Positions 7,624 to 15,080 of a stretch of DNA of 21,772 bases are shown here, piece by piece. The notes beneath the pieces are model-generated. The model was not told the DNA's origin and did no database searches. It was given only the letters and a program-made list of their open reading frames with translations. Source of the DNA: an uncultured Clostridium sp. (GTDB lineage Bacteria; Bacillota; Clostridia; Clostridiales; Clostridiaceae); NCBI GenBank assembly GCA_934755305.1, contig CAKVLD010000049.1, positions 1 through 21,772 on the forward strand, written 5' to 3'. A program made the position numbers and the translations under genes. Positions within the stretch are counted from its first letter, which is position 1. The number at the start of each line of letters is the position of its first letter.

Positions 7624-7767
7624 TAATCATTTCAAAATTCCCCTAATTTAAACTAAATATATATAAATCATATTATGAAAGTTTGAAAAAACAAACCATA
7701 AATAGAAAGTATTCACATAGAAATATAAAAAGGAAAGTAAATAATCTAAGTATAGTTAGGAAAAAAC

Positions 7768-7812
7768 AAAAACCATATTAAAGAACTTTATAAATTCTTT
7801 AATATGGTTTTT
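7768..7812 (-). terminator. Very long terminator hairpin
   Basis: A perfect 18-bp stem (7768-7785 with 7795-7812) has a 9-nt loop, A-rich on one side and T-rich on the other. It lies 32 bases after the minus-strand small gene and most likely ends its transcript; it could work on either strand. Confidence 0.85.
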
Positions 7813-7843
7813 TATCAGTATATACATTATAATCAATTACTAT

Positions 7844-8077
7844 TTATAAAATTGAATCCTGTCTAAGAATAGTATTCTTACAAATTTCAATATTAGAATT
7901 ATCATTATAGAAATATACATTTTTAAAAGAAAATGTTTTTATATCTTTTTCTATATTGGAAACAACTCTATTAAAGAAACTTTTAAACTTAGAAATTAGT
8001 TCTAAATCACTTGATACACCTTCATTAACAATATAACCTGATTTTAATAAACTACTTGAAACACTTTTAGTAACCAT
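7844..8077 (-). CDS. Small protein of unknown function (77 aa)
   Basis: I do not recognise this protein. It is soluble-looking, with no signal peptide or membrane segment: a Ser/Val-rich N-terminus (VTKSVSSSLLKSGYIVNEGV), a basic-hydrophobic middle helix (LELISKFKSFFNRVVSNIEKDI), and a polar C-terminus with Tyr/Asn and one Cys. It is likely real because GGAGG lies eight bases before the ATG on the minus strand and a strong terminator follows the stop. It is monocistronic and divergent from the suf operon. Such layout is common for small stress or sporulation genes, but nothing in the sequence proves that role. Confidence 0.65.
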   Translation of the reverse strand: MVTKSVSSSLLKSGYIVNEGVSSDLELISKFKSFFNRVVSNIEKDIKTFSFKNVYFYNDNSNIEICKNTILRQDSIL

Positions 8078-8368
8078 AACAAAACCTCCAATATAAAATT
8101 TAAGTTAAGATTTTTAATATTTATCTTACAATATTAATATATCCTAAATTTAAAAGGGTTTTATCTGTGAAAATTAATAAAACGATAAAAAAAATGCTTT
8201 AAATTATTAAAGTATTAATTAATGTGTATGGGATTATTAAAAAGATTATTATAAACATACTGTAAGTAAATATGTGATAAAAATAGTACGAAAAGGAAAT
8301 AAATTGCTTATATAATTTAAATTTGAAATCAGTAGTTAGATATAAGTGATAATATGCATAAATAGGTT
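8078..8368. other. Gene-free AT-rich intergenic region
   Basis: This lies between two divergently transcribed units. It is strongly AT-rich, with only tiny open frames. A short imperfect dyad (TTAAGAT...ATCTTAC, about 8106-8129) lies in the leader of the 77-aa gene. I see no RNA gene, riboswitch or coding remnant. Confidence 0.5.
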
Positions 8369-8399
8369 TTGTATCAAAATAATGAAAATGTGGTATAAT
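8369..8399 (+). promoter_or_regulatory. Extended -10 sigma-A promoter of the sufC-sufB operon
   Basis: TATAAT (8394-8399) is preceded by TG one base upstream (TGGTATAAT, an extended -10). A weak -35, TTGTAT, is at 8369-8374 with a long 19-bp spacer. The untranslated leader would be about 70 bases. Confidence 0.6.
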
Positions 8400-8478
8400 A
8401 ATGTAGGTTGAACTTGAGATATACTAGAATAATTGCAAAAATAATCAAGAACAAATGCTATAAACATTAGGGGGAAGT

Positions 8479-9198
8479 ATGATAAAGTTAATTAATGTTT
8501 CATATATGACAGAAGATAAGGTGGAAATATTACATAATGTAAATCTTACAATAGACGATTCAAAGTTTGTTGTAATTACAGGACCAAACGGAGGGGGAAA
8601 GTCAACTTTAGCAAAAGTTATAACTGGTATTATAAAACCAACATCAGGAAAAATAATATTTAATGATATAGATATAACTAATTTAAGCATAACAGAAAGA
8701 GCTAGATTAGGTATTAGTTTTGCTTTTCAACAACCAGTTAGATTTAAAGGAATAAAGGTAAGAGATTTAATTACTCTTGCAGCAGGAAATGATATTTCTT
8801 CAGAACAAATATGTTCATATTTAAATGAAGTAGGTTTAAAGGGAGAAGAATATATAGATCGTGAAGTTAATAGTAGTCTTTCTGGTGGAGAAATGAAAAG
8901 AATAGAAATAGCAATGGTTATGGCAAAGGATACTAAACTTTATTTATTTGATGAACCAGAAGCAGGAATTGACCTTTGGAGCTTTAAGAATTTAATAAAA
9001 GTATTCCAAAACATGAGAAATGAAATAAGAGGGTCAATAATAGTTATTTCACACCAAGAACGTATTATGGATATTGCAGATGAAATAGTAGTTTTATCTG
9101 AAGGTACAGTAGTATCTCATGATAAAAGAGAAGAAATTTTACCATGTCTTTTAAAAGGTACTGGTAGAAAATGTTGCAAATCTTTGGAGGTAAAATAA
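8479..9198 (+). CDS. sufC: SufC-type ABC ATPase of a minimal SUF (SmsCB-like) Fe-S cluster assembly system
   Basis: This cytoplasmic ATPase partners the SufB/D scaffold and drives its conformational change during Fe-S cluster assembly. Visible motifs are Walker A GPNGGGKS (35-42), Q-loop Q84 in FAFQQP, signature LSGGE (134-138), Walker B LYLFDEPEAGID with catalytic E159, and the H-loop H192. The FAFQQPVRFKG and SGGEMKR wording is typical of SufC rather than of transporter ATPases. The C-terminus ends in a cysteine-containing tail (C223, C232, C233) absent from Escherichia coli SufC. The ribosome binding site AGGGGGAA lies upstream of the ATG. The next gene begins two bases after the stop, with its own ribosome binding site inside the end of sufC. 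No sufS, sufU or sufD is present nearby. Confidence 0.9.
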   Translation: MIKLINVSYMTEDKVEILHNVNLTIDDSKFVVITGPNGGGKSTLAKVITGIIKPTSGKIIFNDIDITNLSITERARLGISFAFQQPVRFKGIKVRDLITLAAGNDISSEQICSYLNEVGLKGEEYIDREVNSSLSGGEMKRIEIAMVMAKDTKLYLFDEPEAGIDLWSFKNLIKVFQNMRNEIRGSIIVISHQERIMDIADEIVVLSEGTVVSHDKREEILPCLLKGTGRKCCKSLEVK

Positions 9199-9200
9199 TT

Positions 9201-10118
9201 ATGAATGATATAACAAAAAGTTTAATTTCTATTGTTTCAGATTTAGATACTACACCAGAAGGTGCTTATAATATACGTGAAAATGGTAAATGTGCAGCTA
9301 GACATTCAAATGAATATGTAGAAATAATTCCTAAGAATGATAAACCAGGAATTGATATTAAGGTAAAGGCTAATACTAAAGGAGAAAAAGTATATATACC
9401 AGCTATAGTAACAGAAGATGAAGTTCATGATTTAGTATATAATGATTTTTACATTGGAGAAAATGCTGATGTTATTATAGTAGCAGGATGTGGAGTTCAT
9501 AATGATGGCTGTGGAACAGCAGAACATAATGGAGTTCATAGATTCTTTATAGGAAAGAATGCTAGAGTAGTATATGAAGAAAAGCATATAGGTACAGGGG
9601 AAGGATCAGGTAAGAGGATTATTAATCCTGAAACTTATGTGGAAATGGATGATAATAGTTATATGGAAATGAATACAGTCCAAATAGAAGGTGTAGATTC
9701 TACAGCACGTAAATGTAAAGGAATATTAAAATCTAATGCAAAGCTTATAGTTAAAGAAAAGATAATGACTCATGGAAAACAATTTGCTTCAACAGATTTT
9801 GAAGTGGATTTAAATGGAGAAGATTCAGGTGTAAACTTAATTTCACGTTCAGTGGCAAAGGGTGAATCTACTCAATGCTTTGTTTCTAAAATTAATGGAA
9901 ATACAAAGTGCACAGGCCATTCAGAATGTGATGCTATAATAATGGATAATGGTAAGGTAACAGCAAGACCAGAGCTTACTGCAAATTGTATTGATGCTAG
10001 CCTTATTCATGAAGCTGCTATAGGAAAAATAGCAGGTGAACAATTAATTAAGCTTATGACTTTAGGATTAACCGAAGAAGAGGCAGAAGCTAGAATAGTA
10101 GAAGGATTTATGGAATAA
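9201..10118 (+). CDS. sufB: SufB/SufD-family Fe-S scaffold of the minimal SUF (SmsB-like) system
   Basis: This is the scaffold on which Fe-S clusters are built, acting with the ATPase encoded two bases upstream. At 305 residues it is much shorter than E. coli SufB (about 495), as in SmsB proteins of archaea and anaerobes that keep only the beta-helix core and C-terminus. The SufBD hallmark is near the end: A-S-L-I-H-E-A-A-I-G-K-I-A-G-E-Q (residues 266-281, with H270 and E271), then LGLTEEEAEARIVEGF. Cysteines C97, C104, C237, C243 and C263 are candidate ligands. The start at 9201 is chosen over an in-frame ATG at 9171, because GGAGG (9186-9190) precedes 9201 and 9171 would overlap sufC. A strong terminator follows, so the operon has two genes only. 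Confidence 0.9.
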   Translation: MNDITKSLISIVSDLDTTPEGAYNIRENGKCAARHSNEYVEIIPKNDKPGIDIKVKANTKGEKVYIPAIVTEDEVHDLVYNDFYIGENADVIIVAGCGVHNDGCGTAEHNGVHRFFIGKNARVVYEEKHIGTGEGSGKRIINPETYVEMDDNSYMEMNTVQIEGVDSTARKCKGILKSNAKLIVKEKIMTHGKQFASTDFEVDLNGEDSGVNLISRSVAKGESTQCFVSKINGNTKCTGHSECDAIIMDNGKVTARPELTANCIDASLIHEAAIGKIAGEQLIKLMTLGLTEEEAEARIVEGFME

Positions 10119-10130
10119 ATATAAATATAT

Positions 10131-10171
10131 GATGTAATAAATGTTTTTGAAGATTTATTACATCTTTTTTT
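10131..10171 (+). terminator. Terminator of the sufC-sufB operon
   Basis: A perfect 12-bp stem (10131-10142 with 10153-10164) has a 10-nt loop and is followed by seven Ts. Confidence 0.92.
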
Positions 10172-10316
10172 GTCTAAAATTGAATATTGCTAATTATAGA
10201 ATATTAGAAATGAATTTTTAAAATTATGTATACTGGTATAGAATAAAATTACATAACAATAAAAAAGTAGACTTTTTGTTAAAATAATGTAATAATAAAT
10301 TAAAAAAGGTGATTAT

Positions 10317-12077
10317 ATGAATAAGAAAAAAATTAAAAGTATATTATCAATTACAACGGTTATTTCTACTTTATTAGCTATAACTCCTATAAGTGTTAAA
10401 GCTACTGAATATAAGGTAACAGACAATAAAAATCCATATTATAGTGAAGGGATTAATAATGACAAAAAAGGAAAGATAGTATCTCCATTTAAAATAGAGT
10501 CATCTACTCTTAGAACTCCATTTAGAATGGGATTAGAACCTAAGTATGATCCAAGACCTTTAGGTTTAACTACTTCTGTAAAAAAACAATTAAGCTTAAG
10601 TACTTGTTGGGCATTTACTGCTTTAGCTAATGTTGAAACAAATCTTAAGTATAAAGAGAGCAAGGAATATGATTTTTCAGAAGAGCACATGAGATGGTGG
10701 GCTATACAAGATGAAAATGGATTTGGTTGGAATAGAGGAGAGGGAGATGGAGGATATGAACTTATATCAGCAGGTTATCTAACATCTTTTGAAGGACCTA
10801 AAAATGAAGTTGATATGCCATACCTTGGTGAATATGGTGGAACTAAGCCAGCAAACTTTAATTCAGCACAAGTTAGTAAAAATGTAACAGGTTTAGTATT
10901 TGTTAATGGAGATAATCAATCTATAAAAAATGCAATTAAGAAATATGGAAGCATAGATACTGGTTATTATCATGATGATAATTATTATAATGAAGAAACT
11001 AATAGTTATTGCTATTTTGGAGATGAACTTCCAAACCATGAAGTATTAGTAGTAGGATGGGATGATAATTATTCTAAAGATAACTTTGGAGATAAGGCGA
11101 AACCTTCTAAAGATGGAGCTTGGTTAATTAAAAATAGCTGGGGAGATGAATGGGGAGATGGAGGATACTTCTGGATTTCTTATGAAGATGCAGATTGTTT
11201 GAATTCAGCTTATGATTATAATGTAGCAATTGAAAGTACAAAAGAAGTAGATAAGGATGAAAAGTTATATCAACATGATCCTTATGGAACAGTATCTACT
11301 TATGGGATTACAAAGGATGGAGAAGATTTAAATAAATTAAGCTTTGCAAATGTATATGATTTTAGTGAAGGATATAATACTTTAGAAAAAGTAATGTTCT
11401 TAACTTATTCAGAAGGGGCTAATTATGAAATAAGTTATGCACCTTATGAAGATGGAACTATTAATTTAAGTAAGAAGATCCTATTAAATAAGGGAACTGT
11501 AGCATATAAAGGTTATATGTCTGTAGATGCAAAGAACTTTAATTTACCAGAGGGCAAGGGTGCTATTATAGTAACTTTAGATGGAGATGCTTCTAAGGTA
11601 CAAGCTACTTTGGGAGCTGAGGAAACAGTAAATGGATTATTTAAAGCAGAAGTTAAGAAAGGTGAAAGTTTCTATATAGATGGAGATAATGTTGTAGATA
11701 TAAATAATGGTATAGAAGCAGAAAGAAACCTTTCTATAAAAGCATTAACCAAAAAGAGTGAAGTAATAAAGCCAAGTTTAAGTTCTGATACTACCTTAGA
11801 AACTGTTAGGGTAGGAAATAGAAATATAGTTAAATCATTAATAGATGATAAATATTATTTTACTGCAGCATCTAATAGAAATTTGTATGTAGTAAGAGCA
11901 ACTACTTCAAGTAAGAAGGCAAAGATATTATCTATAAATGGTAATCCAATAAATGCAACAGCTGGACAAGCTATTATTAATTTTAATGTTAAAAGTAAAA
12001 GTAAAACAGTTCCTATAGTTGTACAAGCTGAAGATGGAACAAAGAAAACTTACAAAGTAAATATGGCAAGAAAATAA
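10317..12077 (+). CDS. Secreted papain-family (C1) cysteine protease with lectin-like and cadherin-like domains
   Basis: A 586-residue exported protease. Residues 1-29 form a Sec signal peptide (NKKKIK, then a hydrophobic run, with cleavage expected after SVKA). The C1 domain spans about 75-305: oxyanion Gln91, Cys97 in STCWAF, His241 in NHEVLVVGWDD and Asn273 in IKNSWGDEWG, with the normal Q-x5-C spacing. A beta-rich region (about 320-470) resembles the lectin-like domain that follows the protease in clostridial cell-wall papains such as the Cwp84 group. Residues about 493-586 (TLETVRV to EDGTKKTYKVNMARK) match the cadherin-like beta-sandwich family PF12733. No LPXTG or choline-binding repeats are visible, so it is probably released or loosely wall-attached. 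AAGGTGA lies upstream of the ATG. It has its own terminator. Substrates are unknown. Confidence 0.9.
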   Translation: MNKKKIKSILSITTVISTLLAITPISVKATEYKVTDNKNPYYSEGINNDKKGKIVSPFKIESSTLRTPFRMGLEPKYDPRPLGLTTSVKKQLSLSTCWAFTALANVETNLKYKESKEYDFSEEHMRWWAIQDENGFGWNRGEGDGGYELISAGYLTSFEGPKNEVDMPYLGEYGGTKPANFNSAQVSKNVTGLVFVNGDNQSIKNAIKKYGSIDTGYYHDDNYYNEETNSYCYFGDELPNHEVLVVGWDDNYSKDNFGDKAKPSKDGAWLIKNSWGDEWGDGGYFWISYEDADCLNSAYDYNVAIESTKEVDKDEKLYQHDPYGTVSTYGITKDGEDLNKLSFANVYDFSEGYNTLEKVMFLTYSEGANYEISYAPYEDGTINLSKKILLNKGTVAYKGYMSVDAKNFNLPEGKGAIIVTLDGDASKVQATLGAEETVNGLFKAEVKKGESFYIDGDNVVDINNGIEAERNLSIKALTKKSEVIKPSLSSDTTLETVRVGNRNIVKSLIDDKYYFTAASNRNLYVVRATTSSKKAKILSINGNPINATAGQAIINFNVKSKSKTVPIVVQAEDGTKKTYKVNMARK

Positions 12078-12090
12078 TTTTATTAATAGG

Positions 12091-12127
12091 TTAAAGGTGT
12101 ATATAAGTTTATACACCTTTAATTTTT
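12091..12127 (+). terminator. Terminator of the cysteine protease gene
   Basis: A perfect 13-bp stem (12091-12103 with 12110-12122) with a 6-nt loop, followed by five Ts. Confidence 0.92.
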
Positions 12128-12136
12128 GTGTATAAT
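12108..12136 (+). promoter_or_regulatory. Likely sigma-A promoter of the alcohol dehydrogenase gene
   Basis: TTTATA (12108-12113), 17-bp spacer, TATAAT (12131-12136). The -35 box overlaps the right arm of the preceding terminator, so the two signals are packed together. The ribosome binding site AGGGAGG lies before the ATG at 12211. Confidence 0.55.
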
Positions 12137-12210
12137 ATAACTATTGATGATAATTTGCAGAATAAATAAAAAGGTGTAAAATTATAATATATAAGGGAGG
12201 CGTAAACTCT

Positions 12211-13374
12211 ATGAAAAATTTTAATTATTCAATCCCAACAAAAGTTCATTTTGGTAAGGGACAGATAGAAAATTTAGCTTTATCAATTAAAGAGTACGGA
12301 AATAAAGTTTTAATAGTATATGGCGGAGGCAGTATAAAAAAAATAGGTCTTTATGATGTTATTATAAAAATAATAAAAGATGCAGAAATATCTTATGTTG
12401 AGCTTGATGGTGTTCAACCTAATCCTACTATAGAAAAGGTTTGTGAAGGGGTAGAAGCTTGCAAGGAGAATAATATAGATGTAGTTTTAGCAGTAGGTGG
12501 AGGAAGCGTTATAGATTGTGCAAAAGTTATAGCTGCAGGTGCAAATTATGATGGTGATCCATGGGACTTAGTTTTAGATCCTTCAAAAATAGATAAGGTA
12601 TTACCTATAATAACTATATTAACATTAGCAGCTACTGGTTCAGAGATGGATAAGTATGCAGTAATATCTAATAATGAAACTAAGGATAAAATAGGAACAG
12701 GCCATAAAAACATGATACCTAAAGTATCAATTTTAGATCCAGAATATACATATACAGTACCAAAGGATCAAACAGCAGCAGGAGTAGCTGATATTATGAG
12801 TCATATATTTGAAAGTTATTTTAATACAGGAGTTTTTACTGATATCCAAGATGGTATAGCAGAAACATTATTAAAAACATGTATTGAATATGGAGAAATA
12901 GCTTTTAATGAACCAGGGAATTATGAAGCTAGGGCTAATTTAATGTGGGCATCAAGCTTGGCTATAAATGGCCTTATATCTTATGGAACAGATGAAAATG
13001 AATGGTCAGTTCATCCTATGGAACATGAATTAAGTGCATATTATAATATAACACATGGAATAGGACTTGCTATTTTAACTCCATTTTGGATGAAGTATAT
13101 CTTAAATGATGATACTGTTGACAAGTTTGCACAATATGGAGTAAATGTATGGGGAATAGATAGAGGTCTTGATAAGTATACTATAGCTAATAGAGCTATA
13201 AAAAGAACTTATAATTTCTTTAGAAAGTTAGAAATGCCAGCTACTTTAAGTGAAGTAGGAATAGGAACAGAAAATTTAAATGTAATGGCAGTGAAGGCAG
13301 CAAGAGGTCTTGATAATGCTTATGTACCTTTAAGTGAAAAAGATGTATTAAATATCTTTAAGGCAGCATTATAA
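12211..13374 (+). CDS. Iron-containing alcohol dehydrogenase, butanol dehydrogenase (YqhD/BDH) type
   Basis: A cytoplasmic group III alcohol dehydrogenase of 387 residues, full length for the family. It reduces aldehydes such as butyraldehyde with NAD(P)H. The nucleotide site includes GGGS at 38-41 and GGGSVID at 96-102. The metal ligands fall where YqhD-type enzymes have them: D194 and H198 in ADIMSHIFE, H268 in WSVHPMEHE and H282 in NITHGIG. The preference for NADPH, and for butanol over other alcohols, is inferred from similarity to clostridial BdhA/BdhB and YqhD and is not proven by the sequence. The start is supported by AGGGAGG. The HD-domain gene follows after 25 bases with no terminator between, so the two are probably co-transcribed. 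Confidence 0.93.
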   Translation: MKNFNYSIPTKVHFGKGQIENLALSIKEYGNKVLIVYGGGSIKKIGLYDVIIKIIKDAEISYVELDGVQPNPTIEKVCEGVEACKENNIDVVLAVGGGSVIDCAKVIAAGANYDGDPWDLVLDPSKIDKVLPIITILTLAATGSEMDKYAVISNNETKDKIGTGHKNMIPKVSILDPEYTYTVPKDQTAAGVADIMSHIFESYFNTGVFTDIQDGIAETLLKTCIEYGEIAFNEPGNYEARANLMWASSLAINGLISYGTDENEWSVHPMEHELSAYYNITHGIGLAILTPFWMKYILNDDTVDKFAQYGVNVWGIDRGLDKYTIANRAIKRTYNFFRKLEMPATLSEVGIGTENLNVMAVKAARGLDNAYVPLSEKDVLNIFKAAL

Positions 13375-13399
13375 GAATTACTACTGAAGGGGGATTATT

Positions 13400-14113
13400 A
13401 TGTGTGGTAAAAGTAGGTTTATAGATTTAAGTAAAGAAAATTTATTAGATCTTAGTAATATGTTATGGGATATGAGTAAAAGAGAATACAAGGAAAAGTA
13501 TAAGTATGATGCTATTAAAGATATACTTATATATAGGAGAATTCATTCAAAAGTTACAGCAGATTTAGCAGAATCAATGTTTGATAATAATTTCAATAAA
13601 GAATATAATAAAGATCAAATTAAATACCTAAAAAATGTTTTATATTTAGCATCTTTAACTCATGATATTAGAAAATTAGATAAAAGACATGCATCTTCAG
13701 GAGCAGAGTGGATGTATAAAAAACTACAAGGTATAAGATATTCTTATACAGATGAAACTGGAAATTTTATAGAGGTACCAATAGTGGATATTAACACCAG
13801 TAACTTAGTGTGTACATTAATAGAAATGCATAAAGGTAGAAAATCAGAAAAGATTAATAGACAAGAAGAGGCTATTAATGAAGATATAAAATTATTAGTA
13901 TTATTTATAAGATTAGCAGATAAGCTTAGTAAATTACTGGTTGAAAGCAATTTAAGAAAAATTAATGTAAATGAAATAAATACAAAGGTAGATGAAGTTT
14001 TTAATAAATATACATTAAGTGTAACTGAATTTAATGTTGCAGAAATAGTTGATAATGTAGAAAAGAAGTTTATTGAAGATTTTTGTAATAAAGAAACTAG
14101 ATCTTATTTATAA
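13400..14113 (+). CDS. HD-domain metal-dependent phosphohydrolase-like protein
   Basis: A 237-residue cytoplasmic protein with a complete set of HD-superfamily ligands: H49 (RRIHS), H88-D89 (LTHDIRK), H97 (RHASSGAEW), H144 (EMHKGRK) and D174 (LADKLSKL). The H...HD...H...H...D order points to a probable two-metal hydrolase acting on a phosphate ester, nucleotide or cyclic dinucleotide. No GYP motif, RelA synthetase or nucleic-acid-binding domain is fused to it. The C-terminal 60 residues are helical and acidic-basic mixed. A GGGGGAT ribosome binding site precedes the ATG and the gene lies 25 bases after the alcohol dehydrogenase gene; the functional link between the two is unclear. Fold assignment is strong; substrate is unknown. 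Confidence 0.85.
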   Translation: MCGKSRFIDLSKENLLDLSNMLWDMSKREYKEKYKYDAIKDILIYRRIHSKVTADLAESMFDNNFNKEYNKDQIKYLKNVLYLASLTHDIRKLDKRHASSGAEWMYKKLQGIRYSYTDETGNFIEVPIVDINTSNLVCTLIEMHKGRKSEKINRQEEAINEDIKLLVLFIRLADKLSKLLVESNLRKINVNEINTKVDEVFNKYTLSVTEFNVAEIVDNVEKKFIEDFCNKETRSYL

Positions 14114-14187
14114 AATTAAATAGCATTTATTAAAATTGAAGGACATATTATAAAATGAGTTATTAATATTACTAGAGGTGAGGAAGT

Positions 14188-15033
14188 ATAGTAGTTATTA
14201 CTTTATTAATAATTATTGTATTAGTTTGCACTAAGGTTAATTTAATAAGGAAATATATATGTTCCTTTTTATTTGTAATTAAAAAAATAAATAGTACTTA
14301 TAAAGAATTATTTATAGAAAAAGATGTATTAATTAGAGTTATACAAGTTTTTATGGTATTTACTTCAGAGTATTTAGGATTTTTTTTAATATTTAAAATT
14401 GTAAATAAATACTTATGTGGAAGTAGAGAAATTAAAATAGTAGTAACTATTATATTTAGTGTGATTTTATATTACATAACTGGATATATTTTATTGATAA
14501 GCTCTAATATATATTTATCAAAAGCTAAAGAAGAAAAAGAAACTTTAAGGGCAGACTTTTTATTAAGTTATTTTATAATAACAGCTTATACATTTGTAGT
14601 ACTATTATTTCCAGATAGTTTAAGGACCTATTTCATAAGTGAAGTTATTGGTGTTACTGTATCATATATATTAAATTTGAAGATATTATTTAGTATAATG
14701 AAGAACCCTTATAGTACTAAATTTGAAGCTGGAGATAATAGAAGTTTTATAAGGATTTTAATAGCTTCAATAACGGTAGTAGCTATGATATTAATGGATT
14801 TATTTTTAGGTGTATGTATAGTTAATGCTTTTGATGGTATAGCTTTTTCGAATATTAAAGGATTTTTAGACCTTTTTTATTATACTATAGTAACATTTAC
14901 TACTATAGGTTTTGGGGATATTATTCCCTTGACTATATCAGCTAAGGTTATGGTTATAATTATATCTATTACAAGTATTATATGTATAAGTGTATTTTTG
15001 GGAAGTATATATTCTTTTAAAGATAAATACTAA
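14188..15033 (+). CDS. Potassium-channel-like membrane protein, apparent ATA start codon
   Basis: A polytopic membrane protein with a K+ channel pore: pore helix FYYTIVTF, then selectivity filter TTIGFGD (residues 238-244) and a last membrane helix. In total about seven hydrophobic helices are visible. No regulatory RCK domain follows; the protein ends SFKDKY. Conventional calling would start at the ATG at 14353, but that ATG has no ribosome binding site. The frame is open and protein-like 55 codons further up, including a full N-terminal membrane segment (VVITLLIIIVLVC). No ATG, GTG or TTG exists in that stretch. The anti-Shine-Dalgarno match GAGGTGA (14175-14181) lies exactly six bases before ATA at 14188. 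I therefore place the start at ATA, either a genuine rare start or a mutated ATG. The function is ion conduction, probably K+. Confidence 0.8.
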   Translation: MVVITLLIIIVLVCTKVNLIRKYICSFLFVIKKINSTYKELFIEKDVLIRVIQVFMVFTSEYLGFFLIFKIVNKYLCGSREIKIVVTIIFSVILYYITGYILLISSNIYLSKAKEEKETLRADFLLSYFIITAYTFVVLLFPDSLRTYFISEVIGVTVSYILNLKILFSIMKNPYSTKFEAGDNRSFIRILIASITVVAMILMDLFLGVCIVNAFDGIAFSNIKGFLDLFYYTIVTFTTIGFGDIIPLTISAKVMVIIISITSIICISVFLGSIYSFKDKY

Positions 15034-15072
15034 AAGGATGAACTAGAGTTTTTATCTAAGTTCATCCTTTTT
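15032..15072. terminator. Bidirectional terminator between the channel and ChW genes
   Basis: A 13-bp stem (15032-15044 with 15059-15071) with A-rich and T-rich ends overlaps the channel stop codon. It also serves the convergent ChW gene that ends at 15081. Confidence 0.85.
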
Positions 15073-15080
15073 AGTATGTA

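Noticed and set aside
8445..8690. Minus-strand frame of 81 codons over the start of sufC
   Set aside because: Antisense shadow of a conserved ABC ATPase; no ribosome binding site.
7844..10118. The 77-aa gene as part of the Fe-S operon
   Set aside because: It is divergent from sufC, separated by 400 bases, and has no cysteine pattern expected for an Fe-S factor.
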